Shown here: in pieces, positions 35,701 to 46,574 of the stretch
How the letters are laid out: each line of letters begins with the position of its first letter
How positions within the stretch are numbered: the first letter of the stretch is position 1
Source of the DNA: Phorcus lineatus
Lineage: Eukaryota; Mollusca; Gastropoda; Trochida; Trochidae
DNA length: 64,000 bases
NCBI GenBank assembly: GCA_921293015.1
Contig: OV121091.1
Span: 10,383,755-10,447,754, forward strand
Direction: 5' to 3'
Position numbers and translations under genes: made by a program
The notes under the pieces: generated by a model
Told to the model about the DNA's origin: nothing
Databases searched by the model: none
What the model saw: only the letters and a program-made list of their open reading frames with translations

Positions 35701-37063
35701 CATATAGGAAGATGGAAACAGGGTAGTATTTTTCCTGCAAGTCACATGAGAGTTACATTTTCCTGGCATCTGATTGGTTGTTGTGACCATTGAAATGAAT
35801 GTTATACCGAGACTATTTCATTTCATCTGATTTACTACGTCATCACATTTAGCTTACAGTCACAAAGAAAGCGCCTGGTTTTGTTCTATTGTAATGGCAT
35901 CATAGACACAAGTTATTATGATGTCATAGTGCCCTCTTTTATACAAGAATTTCAGTTTGAGGCGTCTTGTAGTATTAGTAGGGGGCATCGCTTGCACACC
36001 TCTTCAAATTAATAAAAAAAACTTTTAAATGTAACAATTATGAATGACAGTTATATGTGGCTTTTATTTTGAAACTTTTCACAAATGAGAACCTAACCAT
36101 GCCCAAGTGTTAAGTAAAGCCACAGCACACGCATATGAATTTTGAGATTCGCCACCCTAATGGTTCATTAATCAAGCGGTTTTGAAAAAGGATCTGGACT
36201 AGTGAAGTGTACTAACTTGTAGTAAAGGCCTGCTTATGATTTCAGGTAACACAATCATGTGGTAACTGGAATTTGTTGAGACTAGTTCTTTCAGAAATGC
36301 ACTTCTTTATTGATAAAATTAACTTAAACCCGATATTGTTTTGCCAGTGGTAACTCGGGATCCTCAGTAGAGCTGATGAAGTGAGCATATATGCTCTACC
36401 AATTACTTCTATATTTTGAATACCTCCAAAATATTCAGTGTAAACAGCAATGAATAAATCAACACCATAACTTAACACCCATAATACCTCATCTGTTGGA
36501 TCACTTCCTGGTAGAGCTGTGGCCTGAACACCTACAGCCCCTAAACTGTCCCCAGAGTCGTCAGGGGCATTATTATTGTTATCATCATTTGATGGAAGAC
36601 TGGTTACATTGTCTTGCACAGCTGCTGAAGAGTCTTGAGACGGTATCACAGGATGAGCATGATTATTATTGGAATCTTCTGTGGAATGAGATTGAGCTTG
36701 GCCAGCGGCTGAAGCTGTAGGAAGTCCTAGAGCGGTTTCACTGACCAAAAAGGCATTAACTTCTGTAGCAATTCCATCAAAGCGCCGAAACCTTGATAAA
36801 CTTCTTAATTCTCTGAATATTGCGGATGAGAAATCATTGTTTATATTTTTCAAATGAACACTGCCACCTGGGCTGTTGTATGTGTTATAATGGTTGTGAA
36901 AGCTTGTTGTTGTGTAAGCTAACGATTGTCCAAGAATAATATCTTGAACCTCTGGGTAGTTTATGTAGTTATTATGAAGGTGCCAATTGTTTAAATCGGT
37001 CCTTAATAGACTGAGTATTATTGCTATTTGAATAAGTCCATCTGTAAAATATTCTTTGATCAT
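28962..37063 (-). CDS. NFE2L1: CNC-bZIP transcription factor, NRF1/NRF2 (cnc, SKN-1) type, nine coding exons
   Basis: An activator of antioxidant and proteasome genes that would bind ARE sites as a small-Maf heterodimer. Exons: 37063-36488, 34504-34373, 33858-33759, 33361-33294, 32964-32770, 31799-31403, 31017-30853, 30165-30089, 29780-28962. All junctions are GT-AG and in phase, giving 842 residues. The N terminus has the NRF1-type membrane anchor ([13 protein letters not shown]) and [19 protein letters not shown] at 101-108 matches the human NRF1 DDI2 cleavage site NAW|LV. Neh2 carries QDIDLG (203-208) and ETGE (268-271), the two KEAP1 contacts. An acidic region ([12 protein letters not shown]) and an Asn/Ser/Thr-rich region with 12 sequons follow. 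The C terminus has a serine-rich Neh6-like segment, the CNC domain (about 683-724), basic region ([17 protein letters not shown]), leucine zipper and an NRF2-like Neh3 (GNVFLVPR). It is probably the single pro-orthologue of NFE2L1/2/3 and NFE2, so the symbol is the closest match only. Confidence 0.93.
30089..30165 (-). CDS. NFE2L1: CNC-bZIP exon 8: Neh6-like serine region
   Basis: 77 bases reading [19 protein letters not shown] and on to SASPLQ. With the start of exon 9 ([12 protein letters not shown]) it makes two SDS(S)AMS motifs, placed like the Neh6 degron. The canonical DSGxxS beta-TrCP motif is absent. Confidence 0.88.
30853..31017 (-). CDS. NFE2L1: CNC-bZIP exon 7: end of Asn-rich region
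   Basis: 165 bases, phase 1 at both ends. Adds three more sequons (FNSS, SNVTS, SNQT), then acidic [18 protein letters not shown]. Confidence 0.88.
31403..31799 (-). CDS. NFE2L1: CNC-bZIP exon 6: Neh5-like and Asn-rich region
   Basis: 397 bases. [16 protein letters not shown] resembles the Trp-containing Neh5 activation motif. The rest is Asn/Ser/Thr/Met-rich, with nine N-x-S/T sequons by my count including the one at the junction. The equivalent NRF1 region is the ER-glycosylated NST domain. Confidence 0.9.
32770..32964 (-). CDS. NFE2L1: CNC-bZIP exon 5: acidic/proline-rich region
   Basis: 65 codons, phase 0 at both ends. Begins [15 protein letters not shown] and continues with a Pro-rich linker. 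Probably activation-domain sequence; no firm counterpart in vertebrates. Confidence 0.9.
33294..33361 (-). CDS. NFE2L1: CNC-bZIP exon 4: end of ETGE
   Basis: 68 bases completing the Gly codon and giving [10 protein letters not shown] onward. The acceptor is TTTTAG and the donor ATT|GTGAGT. Skipping it alone would shift the frame. Confidence 0.9.
33759..33858 (-). CDS. NFE2L1: CNC-bZIP exon 3: Neh2 helix, start of ETGE
   Basis: 100 bases of Lys/Gln/Glu-rich helix, the region that carries ubiquitin-acceptor lysines in NRF2. It ends ...DGET plus the first base of Gly, so the intron splits the ETGE codons. Confidence 0.92.
34373..34504 (-). CDS. NFE2L1: CNC-bZIP exon 2: Neh2 DLG motif
   Basis: 44 codons, phase 0 at both ends. 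Reads [16 protein letters not shown] and then a charged helix. It matches human NRF2 exon 2, which likewise begins with the Asp that opens DMDLIDILWRQ. Skipping it would keep the frame and remove the weak KEAP1 site. Confidence 0.93.
35430..35520 (-). mobile_element. LINE 3' tail fragment in CNC-bZIP intron 1
   Basis: Reverse-complemented, the segment reads GTGGATAGAAGGCGCTCTAT followed by AAATGAATTAATATTA, which resembles the AT-rich 3' end of CR1/L2 or RTE-type LINEs. Only the tail is recognisable. Confidence 0.45.
36488..37063 (-). CDS. NFE2L1: CNC-bZIP exon 1: ER anchor and DDI2-site region
   Basis: 192 codons, ending GAG|GTATTA in phase 0. The hydrophobic segment spans residues 9-20. 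The protease site would fall between Phe105 and Leu106. The tail is acidic and Asn/Ser-rich. The ATG has A at -3. A possible acceptor (TTACAG, exon from 37074) lies just upstream, so the 5' UTR may be spliced. Confidence 0.9.
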
Positions 37064-37378
37064 TGTGATAACCTCTGTAAGGGTCTTTATATCAACAAAG
37101 AAAAAGTTGATGCTCCCGAAAATCTCCCTTTGTCTTTGTTTACTTTGTTTTTAGTTATTTCTCGTATGAGCGTCAGCTAAAAATAGCACCACAATATCCA
37201 GTCTACGTTCAAGTTGAAGCTAGAATCTCCCTCGAAAAGTCAATGATTGAACAAAAGACACTTCCATATTAGCGAAAATGTAAAAGATGCAGTTGTTGAC
37301 ATCAGGTAGGTAAAAACACAGCGTTTCCGTGTCCTGAAACCGACTTCTCGAAATTTCCTTCACAGAGCACCAGACAAA

Positions 37379-37405
37379 TGAATCAGCACGTTCATAATGA
37401 CGTCA
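37379..37405. promoter_or_regulatory. MARE-like site next to a palindromic CRE, upstream of CNC-bZIP
   Basis: TGAATCAGCA at 37379-37388 (TGCTGATTCA on the gene strand) matches a Maf/CNC recognition core except for the central base. TGACGTCA at 37398-37405 is a perfect CRE. TGCGCATG follows shortly. All lie about 320-350 bp before the start codon. CNC factors in vertebrates can regulate their own promoters; use here is inference. Confidence 0.35.
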
Positions 37406-39489
37406 CAAACGAACTGCGCATGTGTGGAAGTGACGTTTAACACAAAGTACGCAAGTATTTTGACCTATTTCCGGGCCTATCACAAGATCATTGAGTACAC
37501 TTTGACCCCTAATTGAACAACATACAGGTTTACAAATAAATAATACACAATGACCCATATCATAAATATATCAAAACTACCAGTCAAACAAAAGAGAACT
37601 AATCTAAGAGTAAACAGTGAAGTAAAGCAATAACTAAGGACGAAACACAGCTGATCACTAACCATGGCGAATCTCGCTCTTGATCGGGCTCGGGCCACCA
37701 TCGACATTTAGGCTTATAACAAAAATAACGAAGGAAAGTAACATTCGATCGCTGTTTCTATGATGAGAAATCTTACCGGTCCAACTTTCCTGCCACCTGT
37801 ATGGGGCAAAACGGGCTGTATTTGCATCATATTTGGTTTCTAGTTCCCACAATCCGGGATATTGACAACCACCACGGCTGTCCTGGTATGGAATAACGAC
37901 CTCCGACCTGTGAATAGCGCAAGCCGATTGGTCGAAATGTTTACATACAGTAAAAGTATGCCTCACTTTCCAGTGAATGTGTTACTGGCTTGTATGCAAG
38001 TTATCTACATCTTTCATTAGAGATGTCACACAAGTTAACTTAAATCTACTGAAACTTAAGCTTTGCAACATATAGTTTTCTTCTACACGATTCAGGTACA
38101 GGTTGCAAAAACCAGGTCAATATGTAACATATCGCTATTGGGTAATAGTATGTCACGTGTCCTTATCATTTGTCCTTTTACCATGTAAGCCAGCGGGAAG
38201 AAAGCATTATATTTTGTGGCACGATGAACAATAACGGGTGCAAGTGATTTATTAACTTCAGAAATAAATCCAGTTTAAAATACGTATCAACTAGCTGCAT
38301 GTTTATAAGGTTAAAGTGATATTGTCAAATAAAAGGCCCGCTGATATGAACTAATTGGTAACTTTTATCATCGTATTTAATCAACATGATGAAAACTTTT
38401 CAAAAAATGGTAAAAATAGGGTCTATCATATGGGTTACAGTGTCCGTTTCCGCTAGGCACAAACTGGGCGTTGAAATCGGACTTATTACTCAAAATAATA
38501 TCTAGATCTTAAAACAAAGCTGAATGAATTTGTACACTCTCTTAGAATTGCACAAGTGAAAATTTTCTTCACGATGTATTTGGTAACCATGTAGGTAGGC
38601 TTACCCGCACTCCTGGCACGGCCGTGGCAACATGGTAATTTGTTGGTCCACGTCATGATCTGAGATGCTAAAATAATGATCAAAATAAAACTATCATGTT
38701 CAAACTTCTCTCTTAGTTTTTGATAGTTTGATAAATAGTCGTTCTGTTAAAACATATCTTTTACCCAATTTGTATTTGATAAATTTGCTTTTTTAATGTT
38801 TAACATCATGAACCAAATCGCGTTGTTTGATAAAGTGCTGTATCCTGACCACATGGTACCAATCCATGATAAGAAAACCAAAAACAAACAATGAATAAAT
38901 GTTAGAATGATAGCAATTCTAGATAATATCATGCTTACTGTACCTAACACGTGTCTTAATCTTTCCATTCTTATGCCCCCTACCCCCAAGATTCAGATTG
39001 ATGCAAACGACAGCAAATCGTTCATCTCATGTTTTGAAAAGAAAGCCCCCCCAAATATATTTTTAGCTTTCTTTAACACCTGTATGCCTTGCAATAACGA
39101 AATCCCTTTACAAAAAACATCCGCCCAAATGAACATTTTCGATAAAAATGTTTAAACAGTGTTATTCGCAATATCCCCATGGACTCATGTTCAGCGAGTT
39201 GCAATCACAATGCGTTGTCAATTTCAACAATGGAGGGAGTCTATGGACTCTGCAGTGATACACCATATTGCAGTACTTCTGTTGTCTACCTGGGGCACGC
39301 AGCGTTCTATCCAACACAGTTTAACAAGGTGAAATGACGGGGATATAGAGACACACTGTTTGCTATTCAAACTCCAGCGGCGCACAGCGTGTATGTTTCA
39401 ACACACTAGTTTTCTAAAGCAAAACGCGCCAACTTTCCTTGTAATGTCGTATATTTCGCACAGACAGGGCACTATGTCTAGTCGTATGT
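37406..39489. other. Upstream flank of CNC-bZIP and intergenic DNA
   Basis: No gene is recognised beyond a possible alternative first exon at 37663-37707 (see findings). The remaining open frames on either strand show no domain. Confidence 0.45.
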
Positions 39490-39602
39490 TACAATTTACA
39501 ATATACAATATGCAATATACAATATACAATTTACAATATACAATTTACAATTTACAATATACAATTTACAATACACAATTTACAATATACAATATACAAT
39601 AA
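39490..39602. repeat. AT-rich short tandem repeat, about 9-bp period
   Basis: Degenerate ACAAT(A/T)TAC units with a few TGC and CAC variants, about 12 copies. Confidence 0.9.
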
Positions 39603-39697
39603 AATGGAGAAAAACCCTCATTCCTTGTTTGAGCTTTCGAAAAGGAAATTCAATGTCACGTATTTCATGAAAAGTATTATGTAGCTCAAAAGCTTAA

Positions 39698-40314
39698 ACG
39701 CACTAGTGCACACCAATATTTCGTTAACACAACGAATGCACAGATACTGCATATCTCTCGATATTATTCAAGATCCTCACTCATCTACCTCGTAAGTTAT
39801 TTAACGAATATTTACGTATTCAGGTAGTAAAGTTGATTTTTAAAGACCGGAAGTATTTAATGTTACGTTACAATAAATCCGCGTGAACTACGATATCGGG
39901 AATATTAAGATTTTGCTTATAACCAAAAAAGCGGAAACGGCAGCCGCTTTGGTCAATCTAATAGCAATGCTAATGCTGTGTTATTAAATCGGTTTATTTA
40001 CAACATTGCTTTCATAAAACATAATTCATACTTTGGTCTCAGTTCAGAGTTTAGGTAAATGCAACAGCTGCATATAATAATAGTTCAGCCGCGTTCAACT
40101 GTCCATAAGATATCCGTTTTGTGCACAGCTAACCTTAGATTTTTTATATGTCCAAGCCGACAGCGGCTGTCAAAAATTTTTCATTGTTGATTGCAGGTCA
40201 ATTGTAAAGAATTTTAAGTATTTCATTGCTTCGATAGAAAGGTTAAGTGAATGCATAAGTCCTCGTAAACCTTAAAATAGCCAATTTAAACCGTAAAAGC
40301 GTGCACTAGTGCCT
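39698..40314 (-). mobile_element. TTAA-flanked inverted-repeat element, family 2, copy 1 (617 bp)
   Basis: The termini are ACGCACTAGTGCAC... on the left and, reverse-complemented, AGGCACTAGTGCACGC on the right, each bordered by TTAA (39694-39697, 40315-40318). The whole element is an inverted relative of 53227-54076, matching in sequence and length once the SINE there is removed. It has no coding capacity. It is non-autonomous and plausibly piggyBac-mobilised because of TTAA, though the terminal bases are unusual for that group. Confidence 0.85.
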
Positions 40315-40903
40315 TTAAACATAAGGCTTCAGTTTTTTTCTCTTTAAAGAGAAACAAATCGTTTCATCAGATTAGTTCTTTTATTTATGAAATCGCATAT
40401 GAAATAATTAGATTTTATGATTTTCGATAAAAATATAAACAAATTGTAAAAAGTCGTCTGAATTGGTAATTATGCCTACTTCATCAATGACGTACGTATA
40501 TATATATATATGTTCAGAACAAGATATTATTGCAACAGTGAATTTGCTTATTAACTGTATGATTTTAAAAATGATTTAAAAACTACCAGTGGTTGTTACA
40601 CTCACGATTTACATGATTTTACTTATGATGATGAGTTTAATAAACTATTGTTACCTGCCAGGATCAAATCATTTTTTGAAATAGTTTATTACTCATGTGG
40701 TTAATCATAAGTGGTGACATATCTTAATATGAGCATATGCGCACATATGCATATAACTTTTGCCACGCAACGATTGGTTCAGCGCGAGTTGCCGTATTTC
40801 GTAGTCTGTTTCACATTCGTTTTTCGCTTTATTAACCTGTAACTTTTCATCAGAATAATCTGGATCGCATCCAAAAGTCCATAGGGGTGAAGAAACTTGA
40901 AAA

Positions 40904-41520
40904 ATGAGTGATGTTGAAAAGCGTGCAGTCATCAAGTAATGTAAAAGGCATGTCTGCACAGAAAATCAATAAAGATAGAGTCGATACTTTGGGTGATGAC
41001 TCCCTTGCATTCTCCACATTTGCCAAGTGGGTTGCTGAATTCAAACAAGGCTGGGAGAGTGGGAAAGATGATGCCAGGTCTGCTTGGCCAAGAACCCCCA
41101 CCAGTTGATGTTCAAGTTGATGCTGTTCACGTCATGGTGCTTGCAGAGAGATGTGTGACCATTCAACACATAGGGTCGGTATACACAATACAGACGTTCT
41201 TCACATGGGCAAGCTCTCTACAAGATTGGCTAAGAATGATAACTGGTGACCAGAAACAGAAACGTCTGGACATTTCAAAGGAACATTCAGGGGAGACAAG
41301 GCTACTTTCCTGAAACGATTAGTCACCCGGATGAGACGTCGGTGCATCACTTTGACTCTGACACCTAAAACCAAAACAAACAGTGGAAGCAAGCCAATTC
41401 CCCATCCCCCAAAAATAATTAAAGCAAGTTCCATCTGCTGGAAAGGCGATGCATGCCTCGGTTTGCACTTGATTTGAGCAAGCCAATGGTACTGGTACGA
41501 TGGAACCTGCGAGCCTCTTG
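40904..41520 (+). pseudogene. mariner-type transposase remnant
   Basis: Starts at MSDVEKRAVIK, then a stop and frameshift. The next frame gives the helix-turn-helix part (GMSAQKINKDRVDTLGDDSL, then STFAKWVAEFKQGWESGKDD) and an ARSAWPRTP hinge corresponding to RSGRPxT. A further shift gives SLQDWLRMITGDQKQKRLDI, like the RWVPRLLTxDQK motif. Another frame holds the first catalytic block (MRRRCITL in frame 1; a DETSVHHFDSDT-like reading in another) and KQWKQANSPSPKNN. Several stops and indels make it dead. No terminal repeats were found. Confidence 0.75.
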
Positions 41521-41699
41521 AAAGACGTGTTACAACTCGATTTGAGGAAATTGACTTCCAATACCAGCTGTTAGCTAACAATTTGCCAAATGAACATTCC
41601 CGGGGGTGATTTGTGAAGAGTATCTGGGCATTATCCCTGGGTGATCGGGGATGAAAATTTCGATGCCTTTGAACCAATGTTTTTCGACCATTTTATCAT

Positions 41700-44427
41700 G
41701 TTATATAATATCATAATCTAGTCCCACGTGATCTTTTATGATGGTATGATATTATAGTGTCATCATGTGATTTCATGACTGTGATATATGTATTATTTAG
41801 AATAAATACAAGTAACGATGCCAGTCTTGTCTAAAATAAAAACGGCCATATGCTGTTCTAATTAGTCTTGTTATTTCGATGTGTAGATCTTGTAAAGCTA
41901 TACTTTATAATGGACTGGGCACATCTAGAAATCTTCGAAAGTTCAAACGAAAAATGAGACATATGAACCTTGACACATCGTTTATACCGCATAGCGACAA
42001 CTAGTTCCCTTTCGCCACTGTGTTAAACTCTTTAAAATTAGCTCAAATCATTTAAAAAACTCCAATATGACTTGTCAATTAGTTTGAAAACAAAATAATA
42101 TTTGAAAGTACATAAGCGTTTAACGAAGAGTGTTTAGATATAAAATGGCTAGCCGTTGAATTCATACACTTACCATTTCAGTGAAGCAAGTTGATTTTAG
42201 TTATTAAACTGAAAATCTTATTTTAGAACAAGAAACGTACCATTTCTAATACATTACCTCTTAAACTTATTTATCTTACGAAAAACCCACAAGAAACCAA
42301 AGCTATCATTTTCTCTTAAACCCTACCTCTCATAATTTTCAGATTGAGTTTTATCAACATGCTAAGTGAGGTAGACTTGCATAGGCTTCTATTTCATTTT
42401 TACAAACTTTACTGAAAAGGTGTTAACTTTGCAGCTGCTAGCAACGATGTAGTTTGTTCTCATCGCTTTAATATCAGTACAGGCGTTTGGTCTTTTACAA
42501 ACCGGCAAATTACTCAACCATGTTAAAGATTTCCTCACAAAGACAGGTGATAAGACTTCTGTTCATGTTACAGAGATGTGCCTTGTTTGGCCACTGGGAT
42601 GTCATTGTGTCTATACTGAAAGTGACGGATGGGTGAGCTCTTGTATAGAAATAGGATCGGCAAATACCTGCACACCTTTCTATTTCCTTTATGCCTCCGG
42701 CGCTTTGTAAAGAATGTTTCTTTAAAGATGATATTTTCATATACTTATATTTCTAGAATATAAAATAATTTTAAAGGCAACATAGCACGCATTTTCGTGT
42801 TCAATTTGTTTACGGCATATGAGGACATGTGCACTCACTTTATCTTCCTATATGCAAAATACTTATTATTTTCTACAATTTGTCTTCAAACAATAATAAC
42901 AGTTGAGATGGTTATGTCACAGGGGTATGAACCATCGTAAAGTGGGTTGTGCACAAAATTGGAAATTTTGCTGAAAACGGCCGTACTAGGAATTTGTATA
43001 GCTTTTGAGCAACTAAACCAAGACAAGCTTATAAAATGATCTTTAAGTATATTTCTGTAACTTGTAAGATTCTATACACAGTGAAAAAACTTGCATTTAC
43101 TTTGGCGTTGGCGGTTTTTACTTAAATTTTTTTTTTAAATTATAACCTGAACACGTGCATGATTCTTTTCTAATTGAAAACAGATTACCTTAATTACTTA
43201 ATTGTTAATTTTGTGAAACACAGAAGTGTGTCGATCAGTGGCTTGAAAGACTAATCCAGAAAGCATGGCGTTGACACAATTCCAGTAGCTACATGTGTAT
43301 TTGTTAATTTTTTATATTTTGAATGTTGTTAACAATCTTATTTTGAATAATATGAGCCTCGATTAAAATGGTAGGATTATCCTTACTTTAAAAAACAACA
43401 TATTCCAGATAGTTCTATGAAGATTAACTGGCCGAGCACATGGTGTTTGCAATCGTTGCGTTACCTACATAACTCTTAACTATCTGGCTATCATGGTACC
43501 TTCTATGGAGAATGTCTATGAGAAAGAACCACCAGCATTACGATTGACATCAATGAAAACCGGCTCTACAGCATTTACAATATTTCACTTGAATGATTTT
43601 CATATTGCAATGTTTACATAACAAGGGTGTTAATTACAACTTGAAGTGAAGCAGTGACCTTAAACGTCTCCCACGCCGGAAGGTTCCCTATCTGCCAAAT
43701 GTCCCCCCATCGCTTCCCCTTTCTCCTTTCAATCACATAATCCCGGGAGGAACCCAGATTCAAATGGACGTCGTAGAAAGTCAAAGGAATGCGAATAAAT
43801 CTACTCAGATATATGTATATAACTTATGGTATCATTGATTCAAAAACGTTTATTACATAAAGGCAAGTTTGTGATACACGATCAATATTACAGTTTTCGT
43901 AAAATATGATAGCCATTATGGTTTTCTATCGTTTCCATTTAACTAGGATAAACGTAATCAGATGGAAAATATCGACATTTGTCCGAAATGATTAATTTCA
44001 TCTCCTGGACGGAAATATTGATGTGAACGTGCTTTTCTATTTCTATTGACAAGTACAACTATGAATTAACTCTAAACAAGGCACTCTTTTTATATCTTTT
44101 CCCTTTTCCGTTACTTCTCAATTAGATTGATAACTGAAATCAGTGCAGTTATCTTATTCCCAAAACATATTACTAACAATCACCAATGAGCAACACAACA
44201 CAGAATTCAGTAAGAACAACACCATCATCAGAAATGAAGAAAATATTTTCAGATAATAATTATCAACAAATACAAAATGAATAGCCAGATGTTTATAGGA
44301 AGTAAACCATAAGACAGACAAACTGATGCCGAACGCCTTGCAATGCAATTGACTGTAAGTGCAAGTATCTCAGTTAAGAAATAGTCCCACAATAAGCGTC
44401 ACATATGTACATCCGCTGCTTATCTCC
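41700..44427. other. Intergenic, no gene recognised
   Basis: AT-rich with no frames of interest and no clear repeat. Nothing could be supported here. Confidence 0.45.
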
Positions 44428-44465
44428 CCCCCCCCCCCCCCCCCCCCCCCCACACACACACACAA
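44428..44465. repeat. C homopolymer followed by (CA)n
   Basis: About 24 consecutive C, then a short CA run. Length is likely polymorphic and prone to sequencing error. Confidence 0.9.
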
Positions 44466-45159
44466 AATAAAAATAGACAGCACTTCACTAAAGGTCCGTG
44501 TCATAAACGACTTATGAATCACGTGCTATTTGCCTTCACTTGAAGTCCCTGATGTAATAAGTTTATATCCTCTCAATACCTTTTAAGGATGTCTAGTTTA
44601 TGAGAATTTGGACGGATATTATCGTGTAAATATAGGATGTTCAGTTCTTAACCCTACAAGTCTATTTGCACTCGCGGACCTTCAATAACATAATTATGCA
44701 ATACAATACAATACATGACCCACTGGTTACCGAGGGTCTGACTGAGTGCACATGTTCTTATTAACGAGCACACTCATACTGTCAGTACACCATTGCTGAC
44801 CAGTTGAATTTATCTTTATAATGTGCTTATAAATTTATAATTGAACTACGTAATGAACTTAGGCCCGTGTGAATCCTTATTTCATAAATATGAACAATTT
44901 TCAACATGTTTCATAGTTTTTAGAAAAGGTTAGCCTTTTTCATTTGGAACTGGAATTTAAACATCTTATTTTCAATTCTACAAAAATTCTGTAATTTTAT
45001 ATACCTAGCATAAATGTTTCCCTGAAAATGGAAAAGGAGATATGCGTGTGGACACCATGCCACGCCCATTTAAAAGGGTTCTCAAATTTTAGCTTTCATG
45101 TCACAAAGATGGTACCCAGAAAACTTCAATACCAATGGTTTTGCAGAATTCTAAGATTT

Positions 45160-45345
45160 TAGGGAAAGTGCCTGCAAGGCCCATAAATGAGGGTTAGGAG
45201 GGGGGAAACAAGGTACATACCCACAAAACTTCAACTTTTGGGATGCATCAGTTCTGATGAAATTTTAAAATGACGCCCGACGGACACCTGAGAAGGGGGA
45301 ATGTCATAAGCACATATGACCTTTCAGGTCTGATGAGCTTAAAAT
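45160..45345 (+). repeat. Dispersed repeat end, related to the 62-kb composite repeat
   Basis: GACGCCCGACGGAC, then CATAAGCACATATGACC, then GGTCTGATGAGCTTAAAA. The same order (GACGCCGGACGCC, CATAAGCCCATCGGGTC, CCTGATGAGCTAAAA) closes the composite repeat at 62.25-62.31 kb. Confidence 0.55.
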
Positions 45346-45654
45346 AGAGCCACTGACTCTTCAGCTCAGTAGGCTATCTATAATTTATCATAAAATGGTC
45401 TAAGGGTCACAATTAAAGGGGCCACAGGATCACCATTTCGATAAATTATAATCCTTATGAGCTACGGAATCTGTACACGATGTTTCAGATTTCTAGGCCT
45501 TTTGCTTTTGGAGAAGAACATAAAAATAGGTTTTCAGGGTGTGCCACTTGTGGTATTCATCAAGTACTCACAGGTACACCAAATCAACAAATCAAAAACA
45601 ATGAGTCTGGATATGAGATCTAGGTCCCTTTTGTTCTTGAAACCAAGGTGAAAA

Positions 45655-46560
45655 TAGAAGCCAATGACAAGACAATTGGTTAGAAAAACCAATGACAAGT
45701 CAATAGGTTTAAAAGACCAATGACAAGACAACGGGTTTAACAGACCAATGACAAGACAACGGGTTAAACAAACAAATGAGAAGACACCACGTAAACAAAC
45801 GAGAAGACAAGGGTTAAACAAACCATTGAGAAGACAAAGGGTTAAACAAACCATTGAGAGGACAATGGGTTAACTAACGGAGGACAAGACACTGGAAAAA
45901 CTACATACAAGATACTGCTTGGAACAAACCAAAATCAGAACAATATTTGGAACAAACCAATGACAAGACGAAACCATGATCATAGCAATGACAAGACAAT
46001 GCTATGAACAAAACAAGGCTTTGAAAATGCTGTAGACAAGATAATGACAAGAACAAACCTATTACAAGACAATGCTAAGATCAAACATATGACAAGACAA
46101 TGCAAAGATCAAGCCAATGAAAAAACAAGGCTAAGACAGACCTATTACAAGACAATGTTAACAATATAACTATAACAAGACAATTCTAAGATCGAAACAA
46201 TTACAAAACAAGGCTATGAACAAACCTATTACAAGACAATGCTTAAACAAACCAGTGAAAAAACAAGGCTAAGAACAAGCCCATTACAAGATAATGCTAA
46301 GAAAAAGCCCATTACAAGATAATGCTAAGAACAAGCCCATTACAAGATAATGCTAAGAACAAGCCCATTACAAGATAATGCTAAGAACAAGCCCATTACA
46401 AGATAATGCTAAGAACAAGCCCATTACAAGATAATGCTAAGAACAAGCCCATTACAAGATAATGCTAAGAACAAGCCCATTACAAGATAATGCTAAGAAC
46501 AAAACTATTACACGACAATGCTAAGAACAAACAATATGACAATAAAGGTCAACATAACAC
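45655..46560. repeat. Degenerate ACAAGACAAT satellite with a homogenised 28-bp core
   Basis: A long run of degenerate units built on ACCAATGACAAGACAA and ACAAGACAATGCTAAGA. From about 46269 to 46490 it becomes a nearly perfect 28-bp array (unit GCTAAGAACAAGCCCATTAC plus AAGATAAT), about 8 copies. Resumes at 48.28 kb after the LINE remnant. Confidence 0.9.
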
Positions 46561-46574
46561 CGGTATTATGGATA

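Noticed and set aside
41201..41677. 158-codon minus-strand frame
   Set aside because: Antisense shadow of the mariner transposase remnant.
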